A stretch of 64,000 bases of DNA from Pseudomonas chlororaphis. GTDB taxonomy: Bacteria > Pseudomonadota > Gammaproteobacteria > Pseudomonadales > Pseudomonadaceae. Each line of letters opens with the position of its first letter. Position 1 is the stretch's first letter. A program made the position numbers and the translations under genes. Location of the stretch: contig NZ_MOAL01000002.1 in NCBI RefSeq assembly GCF_003731765.1, positions 620,001 through 684,000 of the forward strand. The letters are read 5' to 3'. Shown piece after piece: positions 56,666 through 64,000 of the stretch. The notes under the pieces were generated by a model that had not been told where the DNA came from, ran no database searches, and worked only from the letters and a program-made list of their open reading frames with translations.

Positions 56666-58285
56666 ATGAGCCTGTCACTCCTGAGCCGCTACGCCTTCTT
56701 TGCCGCCTGTGTGATCTTTACCCTCGCCAGCCTGCCTTTTCTTGACCACGATTGGCTCTGGCCGCTCACCCTTGTCACCGGCCTGCTCAGCCTGCTGGGG
56801 ATTTTCGACCTGCTGCAAAGCCCTCACGCGGTGCGCCGCAACTACCCGATCCTGGGCAATATCCGCTACCTGGTGGAAGGCATCCGCCCGGAAATCCGTC
56901 AGTACCTGCTGGAGTCCGATAGCGACGCCCTGCCCTTCTCCCGGGCCCAGCGCTCCCTGGTCTATTCGCGGGCCAAGAATGAAAGCGCCGACAAACCCTT
57001 CGGCACCCTGATCGACGTCTATCAGTCGGGCTTCGAATTTATCGGCCATTCCATGCGCCCTGCGCCCCTGAGTGACCCCAGCGCCTTTCGCGTGATGGTC
57101 GGCGGCCCGCAGTGCACGCAGCCCTACTCGGCGTCGGTGTTCAACATCTCGGCCATGAGTTTCGGCTCGTTGAGTGCCAACGCGATCCGCGCCCTCAACC
57201 AGGGCGCCAAACTGGGCAACTTCGCCCACGACACCGGCGAGGGCAGCATCAGCCCGTACCACCGCGAACATGGCGGCGACCTGACCTGGGAACTGGGCAG
57301 CGGCTACTTCGGCTGCCGCACCGCCGACGGTCGCTTCGACCCCGAGCGCTTCGCCGTCCAGGCACAGAACCCGCAAGTGCGGATGATCGAAATCAAGATG
57401 AGCCAGGGCGCCAAGCCGGGCCACGGCGGCATCCTGCCCAAGCACAAGGTGACCCAGGAAATCGCCGACACCCGAGGCATCCTGATGGGCGAGGACTGCA
57501 TCTCGCCGTCCCGCCACAGCGCCTTTTCCACCCCCCTGGAACTGATGCAGTTCATCGCCCAGTTGCGTGAGCTGTCGGGCGGCAAACCGGTGGGCTTCAA
57601 GTTCTGCCTGGGCCACCCCTGGGAGTTCATGGGCATCGCCAAGGCCATGCTGGAAACCGGCATCCTCCCGGACTTTATCGTGGTGGACGGCAAGGAAGGC
57701 GGCACCGGCGCCGCGCCCGTGGAGTTCACCGACCACATCGGCGTGCCCATGCGCGAAGGCCTGCTGTTCGTGCACAACACCCTGGTGGGTCTGAACCTGC
57801 GGGACAAGATCAAACTCGGCGCCAGCGGCAAGATCGTCAGCGCCTTCGACATCGCCAGCGTGCTGGCCATCGGCGCCGACTGGGCCAACTCGGCCCGGGG
57901 GTTCATGTTTGCCATTGGCTGCATCCAGTCCCAGTCCTGCCACACCAACAAATGCCCCACCGGCGTGGCCACCCAGGACGCCCTGCGCCAACGTGCGCTG
58001 GTGGTGCCGGACAAGGCCCAGCGGGTGTTCAACTTCCACCGCAACACCCTCAAGGCCCTGGCCGAGATGCTGGCGGCCGCCGGCCTCGATCACCCCTCGC
58101 AGTTGGAAGCCAAGCACCTGGTACGGCGCATGTCGGCCACCGAAATCAAGTTGTTCTCCCAACTGCACGTATTCCTCAAGCCCGGCGAATTGCTCACCGG
58201 CGAGGTCAATGGCCTGTTCTACTCGCGCATGTGGCAATTGGCGCGGGCCGACAGTTTCGAACCCAACAGCGAAGCCGCTGCCTGA
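56666..58285 (+). CDS. FMN-binding glutamate-synthase-family protein
   Basis: This 539-residue protein has two N-terminal hydrophobic segments (about residues 7-27 and 31-49), then a glutamate synthase FMN/3Fe-4S domain. ISAMSFGSLS, SQGAKPGHGGILP and the cluster loop CIQSQSCHTNKCPTG are intact. The glutaminase and NADPH parts of GOGAT are absent, so it is a stand-alone relative with an unknown electron donor. AAGGAAA precedes the start. Confidence 0.9.
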   Translation: MSLSLLSRYAFFAACVIFTLASLPFLDHDWLWPLTLVTGLLSLLGIFDLLQSPHAVRRNYPILGNIRYLVEGIRPEIRQYLLESDSDALPFSRAQRSLVYSRAKNESADKPFGTLIDVYQSGFEFIGHSMRPAPLSDPSAFRVMVGGPQCTQPYSASVFNISAMSFGSLSANAIRALNQGAKLGNFAHDTGEGSISPYHREHGGDLTWELGSGYFGCRTADGRFDPERFAVQAQNPQVRMIEIKMSQGAKPGHGGILPKHKVTQEIADTRGILMGEDCISPSRHSAFSTPLELMQFIAQLRELSGGKPVGFKFCLGHPWEFMGIAKAMLETGILPDFIVVDGKEGGTGAAPVEFTDHIGVPMREGLLFVHNTLVGLNLRDKIKLGASGKIVSAFDIASVLAIGADWANSARGFMFAIGCIQSQSCHTNKCPTGVATQDALRQRALVVPDKAQRVFNFHRNTLKALAEMLAAAGLDHPSQLEAKHLVRRMSATEIKLFSQLHVFLKPGELLTGEVNGLFYSRMWQLARADSFEPNSEAAA

Positions 58286-58340
58286 CCATCATCACTCCCA
58301 GAGTCCCGCATGGTGCGGGGCCTTGGCTCAAGGAAGAAGC

Positions 58341-58625
58341 ATGCTTAAAGTCATCGCCGAAGATTTCATCCAACCCGAACACCTCGACACCGTGCGCCCG
58401 TGGTACGCCGAGCTGGTGGAGAAGACCCGCCAGGAACCGCTGTGCCTTGCCTACGATCTGTTCATTGACCAGAAAGACCCCGGGCACTTTGTCTTCATCG
58501 AGTTGTGGCCCAACCAGGCCGCCCTGGATGCCCACTGCCGCAGCGAACACTTCACCCGCCTGGTGCCGCAGATCAACGCTTACCAGTCCAAGGACTGCCG
58601 GGTGTTGCTGATGAATGAATTCTGA
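58341..58625 (+). CDS. Antibiotic-biosynthesis-type monooxygenase (ABM/YgiN-like)
   Basis: This 94-residue dimeric alpha-beta protein fits the ABM domain: MLKVIAEDFIQPEHLD at the start, and FVFIELWPNQAALDAH with HCRSEHF in the middle. Such proteins act on quinols or detoxify reactive compounds. AAGGAAG precedes the start. It lies between the GltB-like gene and a cupin. Confidence 0.87.
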   Translation: MLKVIAEDFIQPEHLDTVRPWYAELVEKTRQEPLCLAYDLFIDQKDPGHFVFIELWPNQAALDAHCRSEHFTRLVPQINAYQSKDCRVLLMNEF

Positions 58626-58690
58626 CCCTGCCCCCACGTGCTGACCGGACCACCGAAAGCAGCCCCGTCCTGACCTTTCGGAGAACCCCC

Positions 58691-58987
58691 ATGCCATTGC
58701 TGTCATTCGATTCACTGTCCGGCCAGTTGCCGACCACCTGGCGCTCGTCGCTGCTGGGCCAGGTGGGCCCGGCGCGTATCAAGGTGCTGCGCATGGACGC
58801 CCAGGCGTACCTCGAGGAAACCCACGACTACAACGAGGGGCTGCTGGTCACCAGCGGTTGCCTGCACCTGACCGTCGCCGGCGAAGAGGTGTCGGTGGGC
58901 CCTGGCCAGATGTACCTGGTCGAAGCCGGTGTGGCCCATGCCGTGCGGGCCGGCAGCCACGGGACGCTGGTGATCATCGATATCTGA
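58691..58987 (+). CDS. Small cupin-domain protein
   Basis: This 98-residue single-domain cupin has an ETHDYNEGLLVTSG-like motif 1 and GQMYLVEAGVAHAV as motif 2. The metal ligands would be the His and Glu of motif 1 and the His in GVAHAV. No function can be assigned. Confidence 0.82.
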   Translation: MPLLSFDSLSGQLPTTWRSSLLGQVGPARIKVLRMDAQAYLEETHDYNEGLLVTSGCLHLTVAGEEVSVGPGQMYLVEAGVAHAVRAGSHGTLVIIDI

Positions 58988-59003
58988 GGCCTGATAGGCC
59001 CTC

Positions 59004-59028
59004 CGTAGCAGCCGGCTTGCCGGCGATC
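59004..59028. repeat. REP unit
   Basis: GTAGCAGCCGGCTTGCCGGCGAT is a single REP unit downstream of the cupin gene. Confidence 0.65.
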
Positions 59029-59031
59029 CAA

Positions 59032-59065
59032 TAAAAAGCCCCGATCATCTGACCGGGGCTTTTTT
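59032..59065. terminator. Bidirectional terminator, cupin/permease
   Basis: AAAAAGCCCCG pairs with CGGGGCTTTTT with A and T flanks, serving both convergent genes. Confidence 0.92.
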
Positions 59066-59091
59066 GGCGGAGTGATGTTCCAGTGCGACGC

Positions 59092-60513
59092 TTACCGAGC
59101 GGAACGCACCGCGCCCTGTTGGGCCTGGCTCGGCTGCAGATTGAACACGTAGAACAGCAGCGTGAGCAGCGCCAGGAACGCCGGGCCGACATACAGCGCT
59201 ACGCGAGTGTCCGGGAAGTAGGCCATCAGCCCCACCACCAGCACCAGGAACGCCAGCGCCAGGTAGGAACTGACCGGATACAGCCACATGCGGTACTGCA
59301 AGCCGGCCCGTTCAGCCGGGCTCAGGCCGCGACGGAACTTGAGCTGGGCCAGAAGGATCATGGCCCAGGTCCAGATCGCGCCGAAGGTGGCGATCGCCGT
59401 CACCCAGACAAACACTTTCTCGGGCACCAGGTAGTTCAGCAACACGCCCAGCAGCAAGGCGAAGATCGACAGCAACAGGGCCCGACGAGGCACGCCGTTG
59501 CTTGAGGTCTTGGCAAAGCCGGCCGGGGCCTGGCCGTTCTGCGCCAGGCTGTAGAGCATGCGCCCGGTGCTGAAGATGCCGCCGTTGCAGGACGACAGCG
59601 CGGCGGTGATCACCACGAAGTTGATGATGCCGGCGGCGGTCTTGATCCCCAGGCGCTCGAAAGTCATGACGAAAGGGCTGCCCTGGGTGCCGATTTCATT
59701 CCACGGGTAGATCGACAGGATCACAAACAAGGCGCCGACGTAGAACAGCAGGATGCGCCAGAACACCGAGCCGATGGCATTGGGAATGGTCTTGCGCGGG
59801 TTCTTCGCTTCGCCGGCGGTGAGGCCGATCATCTCGACGCCCAGGTAGGCGAACATCACCATCTGCAGGGACATCAGCACGCCGGTCACGCCGTTGGGCA
59901 TGAAACCGCCGTGGGCCCACAAATGGGAGATGCCCAGGGCCACCCCCTCGTTGCCGAAGCCGAAGGCAATGATGCCGACGCCGCCGATCACCATGGCGAT
60001 GATGGTGACGATCTTGATCAGGGCGAACCAGAACTCGAACTCACCGAACGCCTTGACCGCGATCAAGTTGATCGAGCCCATGCTCACCAGGGCCGCCAGG
60101 GCCCAGATCCAGCGCGGCACCTCGGGGAACCAGACGCCCATGTACACAGCCACTGCGGTGATTTCCGCGACACAGGTCACCAGCCACAGGAACCAGTAGT
60201 TCCAGCCCGTGAGAAAGCCCGCCAACGGGCCCAGGTAGTCTTGTGCGTAACGACTGAACGAACCTGCCACCGGGTTATGCACGGCCATTTCACCGAGGGC
60301 GCGCATGATCACCAGGATCGCCAGGCCGCCAATGATGTAGGACAGCATGATGGCCGGACCGGCCATTTCGATGGCCTTGGCCGAACCGAGGAACAGGCCG
60401 ACGCCGATACAGGCGCCCAGCGCCATCAGGCGGATATGCCGCTCCCCGAGTTCACGATGCAGCGGGCCGCCCTGAGCGGTCTCGCCATGGGGCAAGTGGT
60501 TGCCAACTGGCAT
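59092..60513 (-). CDS. ProY-like amino acid permease
   Basis: This 473-residue AAT-family permease has 12 transmembrane helices. HIRLMALGACIGVGLF at the start and FSRYAQDYLGPLAGF match E. coli ProY closely in pattern. The exact amino acid is not certain; histidine and proline permeases share these motifs. GAGG precedes the start. An NtrC-like site lies upstream. Confidence 0.88.
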   Translation of the reverse strand: MPVGNHLPHGETAQGGPLHRELGERHIRLMALGACIGVGLFLGSAKAIEMAGPAIMLSYIIGGLAILVIMRALGEMAVHNPVAGSFSRYAQDYLGPLAGFLTGWNYWFLWLVTCVAEITAVAVYMGVWFPEVPRWIWALAALVSMGSINLIAVKAFGEFEFWFALIKIVTIIAMVIGGVGIIAFGFGNEGVALGISHLWAHGGFMPNGVTGVLMSLQMVMFAYLGVEMIGLTAGEAKNPRKTIPNAIGSVFWRILLFYVGALFVILSIYPWNEIGTQGSPFVMTFERLGIKTAAGIINFVVITAALSSCNGGIFSTGRMLYSLAQNGQAPAGFAKTSSNGVPRRALLLSIFALLLGVLLNYLVPEKVFVWVTAIATFGAIWTWAMILLAQLKFRRGLSPAERAGLQYRMWLYPVSSYLALAFLVLVVGLMAYFPDTRVALYVGPAFLALLTLLFYVFNLQPSQAQQGAVRSAR

Positions 60514-60970
60514 AGGGATACAACCTCATTTTGTTATTGGATATGAACCACCGAGTCTTCGAGGCAGCGACGGATAATCGAAGCCTGCTCAACCGGGTCG
60601 GCCTTATGGGCCGGCTCGTCCGTAGGGCAACACCTACGAGATCAGCGGGGCGTGCAGTATAAAAAGCTCCCCACAGGGCTTTTCACTCTATAAACAGCTC
60701 AATGCAGCGAGAACTCTCGGCAAAGCCCCCTTCCACGGAGGCCCTTTGCCTGGCTGTTGCGGCAAGTGCCCCACCGAGAGGGCGCGGAGTATTGCACGAC
60801 AATGGTGCAGCGTCATGCCCCTACCTAGGCCGCATTTACCGCTCAAAACCGGTGGTTTCGGCCGCGTCCAACGGATCGCGCAGAGGCTTTGCACAATTTT
60901 TTCACCGCCTCCAACCAGCGACTAAGCTTCAGACAAGTCCGATCAATCTGCGTAAATGGATCAATCGACT
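60514..60970. other. Divergent region, permease/PBP-like gene
   Basis: This 457-base gap holds no clear gene. It contains an NtrC-like palindrome (60793-60809), given separately, and a GC-rich imperfect hairpin near 60598-60618. A weak sigma-54-like match on the minus strand (60758-60773) is too close to that site to be convincing. Confidence 0.5.
60793..60809. promoter_or_regulatory. NtrC-like binding site
   Basis: TGCACGACAATGGTGCA differs at two positions from the classical NtrC site TGCACTAAAATGGTGCA of E. coli glnA. It could control the amino acid permease, which would fit nitrogen regulation, but a matching sigma-54 promoter was not found. Confidence 0.5.
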
Positions 60971-63900
60971 ATGGGCGCTTTATGGCAGTCAAACTCGCGT
61001 AGAACCGCAGTGCCAACCGAGAGTGTGGAAGAAGCGCCTTTACCCAAAAAATCAGCCCCCCGTCGTTACCGCTGGCGCTTGTTCTGGCTGCTGTTGTTGC
61101 TGGTCATGATTGCCCTGGGGTTTGCCGCGATGCGGGAAATGCGCAAGTCGACCCTGCAGGCCCGAACCTTCAGCCACCTCGCCGATGACTTGCGCTACAG
61201 CGTGCAACCCGGCCCCAGCGACGCGGTGCGCTATCCCGGTGCCGGCCCCTTCGACAAGCGCCTGGGCTACAGCGCCCTCGGCGAATTTCTGCCGCGCCTG
61301 CTCAAGCGCGGCTACCTGGTCGATGCCCAGGCGCATTTTTCCCCGGCCTTGATGGACTACAGCGAACAGGGTTTCTTCGTGCCCTACACCGAAAAGATCC
61401 AGGCCGGCCTGTCGATCACCGACTGCCGCGCTGCACCGCTGTATCAGTTCAACTACCCGCAGCAGCTGTATTCAAGTTTTGCCGCCATTCCACCCGTGGT
61501 GGTGAACAGCCTGCTGTTCATCGAAAACCGTGACCTGCTGGACCCCAAGCAACCCCTGGCCAACCCGGCAGTCGACTGGCCACGCTTCGCCAAGGCCGCC
61601 TGGTCGCAAGCGGCCAAGCTGCTGCACCTGCCCGGGCAAACCGCGGGCGGCAGCACCCTGGCCACGCAACTGGAAAAATACCGGCATTCCCCCGATGGCC
61701 TGACGGTGTCGGGCGGCGAAAAAATCCGCCAGATGATTTCCGCCAGCGTCCGCGCCTACCAGGATGGCCCGAACACCCTGGAGGCCCGGCAACGGATCGT
61801 CCGCGACTACCTCAACAGCGTGCCGCTCTCGGCGGTGCCCGGGCACGGCGAAGTACACGGCATGGCCGAAGGCTTGCGGGTCTGGTACGGCGCCGATTTC
61901 AATCAGGTCAATCAGCAGTTGGCCAGCACCGCCAGCGATCCCCAGAGCCTGGCGCAACGGGGCCTGGCCCTGCGCGAAGTGCTGTCGCTGATGATCGCCC
62001 AGCGTCGGCCCTCCCATTACCTGTCCAAGGGCCGCGCAGAACTGGCGGAGCTGACCGACAGCCACATCCGCCTGCTGGCGCAGAACGGGGTGCTGGACGG
62101 CCCGCTGACCGCCGCCGCCCTGGCCAGCCAGGTCAGCTACCGCGACTGGCAGCAACAGCCCACCCTGCAACCGATCGAGACCAACAAGGGCATCAGCGTG
62201 GCGCGCAGCCGCCTGGCTGCCCTGCTCAATCGGCCCCTGTACGACCTGGACCGCCTCGACCTGTCGGCCACCAGCACCCTGCAGAGCGACCTGCAACGCC
62301 AGGCCACCGACTACCTCAAGCAACTGGCCGACCCGGCTTTTGCGGCGCAGATCGGGCTGCTGGGCGAACGCCTGTTGACCCCCACCAGCACCACCCAGGT
62401 GCGCTACAGCTTCACCCTGTTCGAACTGACGCCGGACGGCTCACGGGTGCGGGTGCAGACCGACAGCACTGACCAGCCCTTCGATATCAACGAGGGCAGC
62501 AAGCTGGAACTGGGCTCCACCGCCAAGCTGCGGGTGCTCACCACTTACCTGCAGATCATTGCCGAATTGCACGGGCGTTATGCCGCACAAACGCCGGCAC
62601 AACTGAAGAAAGTCGAGGTGGCCGAACAGGACCGGCTCAGCCGTTGGGCCGTGGATTACCTGAGCCAGAACAGCGACCGCGACCTGTCGAAAATGCTCGA
62701 TGAGGCGTTGGATCGGACCTACTCCGCGAGCCCCGGCGAAGCTTTTTTCACCGGCGGCGGGCTGCATCGCTTCCACAACTTCCGCAATGAAGACAACGGC
62801 CGTAACCCAACCCTGCGCGACGCTCTGCGTGAGTCCATCAACCTGCCGTTCATTCGCCTGATGCGTGACCTGGTGCGCTACAGCACCTACTCGGGAGACA
62901 ACAACAGCGCCGAACTGCTCAAGGACGATGGCGACCCGCGCCGCCAGGAATACCTGGCCAAGTTTGCCGACCATGAAGGCACGTCGTTCCTTCTGCGGTT
63001 CTGGAAGAAGTACCGCAACAAAGACACCCAGGCGCGCCTGGACACCTTCCTCGACAGCATGCACCCGACGCCGATTCGCCTGGCGGCGGTGCATCGCTAC
63101 CTGCTGCCCGATGCCAGCCAGGAAAGCTTCGCGCGGTTTGTGCGCTCGCACCTCAAAGGCGCCAAGCTCACTGAAAAACTCACCGACGAGCGCCTCGACA
63201 AGCTCTACGCCAGTTATGGCCCCGGCGCCTACGACCTGCCGGACCAGGGCTACATCGCCAAGGTCCATCCCTTGGATCTGTGGCTGCTGGGCTACCTGCT
63301 GAACCACCCCGAGGCGTCCTTCAGCGAGGTGGTCAAAGCCAGTGAGTTCGAGCGCCAGGAGGTCTACAGCTGGCTATTCAAAAGCCGGCACAAGAGCGCC
63401 CGGGACAGCCGCATCCGCACCATGCTGGAGATCGAGGCGTTCCTCGACATTCACCAGCGCTGGCAGAAAGTCGGCTACCCGTTCGACCATCTGGTGCCGT
63501 CCCTGGCCACCGCCATCGGCAGCTCCGGGGATCGCCCGGCGGCCCTGGCGGAACTGGTGGGCACCATCCTCAACGACGGTGTGCGCCTGCCCACCTTGCG
63601 CATCGACAGCCTGCACTTCGCCGCCGACACCCCTTATGAAACCCGGCTGCTCAACGACCCGGACAAAGGCAAACGGGTGATGCCCGTGGAAGTGGCCAGC
63701 GCCCTGCGTTCGGCCCTGTCCCAGGTGGTGGATGCAGGCACGGCGAAACGCGTTTCCGGCAGCTTCAAGCTACCCGACGGCACGGCCCTGGCCATGGGCG
63801 GCAAGACCGGCACCGGCGACAACCGCATCGAAGCCATCGGCGCGGGCGGACGCATCCTCAGTTCGAAATCCATCAACCGCACCGCCACCTTTGTGTTCTA

Positions 63901-64000
63901 CATCGGCGAGCATCACTTCGGCACCCTCACCGCCTACGTACCCGGCGCCTCGGCCCAGGCCTTCAAGTTCACCTCGGCCTTGCCGGTGCAGGTGCTCAAG
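60971..64000 (+). CDS. PBP1-like transglycosylase/transpeptidase (partial, runs off the window)
   Basis: The frame is open from 60971 to the window end, 1010 codons without a stop. A cytoplasmic N-terminus precedes one transmembrane helix (about residues 37-56). A divergent GT51 domain follows: IENRDLL, GGSTLATQLEK and RIVRDYLNSVPLSA replace the usual EDRRF-type, GGSTITQQ and LExYLN motifs. The transpeptidase part keeps STAK (SxxK), ESINLP (SxN) and KTGTG. It likely acts in peptidoglycan synthesis in the periplasm. Confidence 0.85.
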   Translation, partial: MGALWQSNSRRTAVPTESVEEAPLPKKSAPRRYRWRLFWLLLLLVMIALGFAAMREMRKSTLQARTFSHLADDLRYSVQPGPSDAVRYPGAGPFDKRLGYSALGEFLPRLLKRGYLVDAQAHFSPALMDYSEQGFFVPYTEKIQAGLSITDCRAAPLYQFNYPQQLYSSFAAIPPVVVNSLLFIENRDLLDPKQPLANPAVDWPRFAKAAWSQAAKLLHLPGQTAGGSTLATQLEKYRHSPDGLTVSGGEKIRQMISASVRAYQDGPNTLEARQRIVRDYLNSVPLSAVPGHGEVHGMAEGLRVWYGADFNQVNQQLASTASDPQSLAQRGLALREVLSLMIAQRRPSHYLSKGRAELAELTDSHIRLLAQNGVLDGPLTAAALASQVSYRDWQQQPTLQPIETNKGISVARSRLAALLNRPLYDLDRLDLSATSTLQSDLQRQATDYLKQLADPAFAAQIGLLGERLLTPTSTTQVRYSFTLFELTPDGSRVRVQTDSTDQPFDINEGSKLELGSTAKLRVLTTYLQIIAELHGRYAAQTPAQLKKVEVAEQDRLSRWAVDYLSQNSDRDLSKMLDEALDRTYSASPGEAFFTGGGLHRFHNFRNEDNGRNPTLRDALRESINLPFIRLMRDLVRYSTYSGDNNSAELLKDDGDPRRQEYLAKFADHEGTSFLLRFWKKYRNKDTQARLDTFLDSMHPTPIRLAAVHRYLLPDASQESFARFVRSHLKGAKLTEKLTDERLDKLYASYGPGAYDLPDQGYIAKVHPLDLWLLGYLLNHPEASFSEVVKASEFERQEVYSWLFKSRHKSARDSRIRTMLEIEAFLDIHQRWQKVGYPFDHLVPSLATAIGSSGDRPAALAELVGTILNDGVRLPTLRIDSLHFAADTPYETRLLNDPDKGKRVMPVEVASALRSALSQVVDAGTAKRVSGSFKLPDGTALAMGGKTGTGDNRIEAIGAGGRILSSKSINRTATFVFYIGEHHFGTLTAYVPGASAQAFKFTSALPVQVLK

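Noticed and set aside
56675..58237. 520-codon minus-strand frame opposite the GltB-like gene
   Set aside because: It mirrors the coding frame and has no recognisable domain.
60758..60773. Sigma-54-like promoter for the permease (minus strand)
   Set aside because: Only the GG and GC cores match well, and it lies about 20 bases from the NtrC-like site, too close for normal activation.

Overview
The window is a GC-rich (roughly 60% or more) stretch of a Pseudomonas chromosome, most likely from the P. fluorescens group. I base this on gene content and order read directly from the sequence: argG-motY-pyrC-rnt-peroxidase-bfd-bfr-grxD-argF, rnf-nth followed by a small PA3496-like gene, glpF-glpK-glpR-glpD, the acidic amino acid transporter with its AauS/AauR pair, and metE/metR. 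Many intergenic REP elements built on GCCGGCAAGCCGG are also typical of these species. I saw no rRNA, tRNA, CRISPR array, prophage or insertion sequence.

Layout. 0-5.7 kb: fxsA, a HugZ-type protein, an SDR dehydrogenase, apbC and metG. 5.8-10.7 kb: an unusual Rnf cluster (rnfA, B, D, G, E; no rnfC), then nth and a 59-residue protein. 10.8-18.4 kb: an orphan LuxR-type response regulator, argG (ArgR operator), motY (FliA-type promoter), pyrC-rnt, a 2-Cys peroxiredoxin, bfd (Fur box), bacterioferritin and a monothiol glutaredoxin. 18.5-24.6 kb: a molybdopterin oxidoreductase, argF with a coupled ABC ATPase, a PhzF protein and a YbaK deacylase. 24.7-30.1 kb: the glycerol regulon. 30.1-32.9 kb: a LysR regulator divergent from an MFS exporter gene. 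32.9-39.8 kb: the glutamate/aspartate ABC transporter (aatJQMP) with aauS-aauR, two AauR-type sites and a sigma-54 promoter.

40.2-50.3 kb is the most novel part. Two sigma-54-type promoters drive two gene sets. Set A encodes an arginase-fold protein and two small SMR/EamA-like membrane proteins. Set B encodes a HAD-IB phosphatase, a class III aminotransferase, an esterase-like hydrolase, a FemAB/GNAT-like acyltransferase, a histidine kinase and a sigma-54 activator, nearly all translationally coupled. A palindrome plus a third half-site lies about 100 bp upstream of promoter B, where an activator would bind. I infer a self-regulated, two-component-controlled pathway that makes or modifies an amino-containing small molecule, with set A as a candidate export or processing arm. 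No product can be read from the sequence.

50.4-64 kb: a secreted hydrolase, metE with divergent metR, an NTF2-like protein, a Nudix hydrolase, a zinc-free L31 paralogue behind a Zur-type box, an FMN-binding glutamate-synthase-like protein, a small monooxygenase, a cupin, a ProY-like permease, and a PBP1-like glycosyltransferase/transpeptidase that runs off the right edge.
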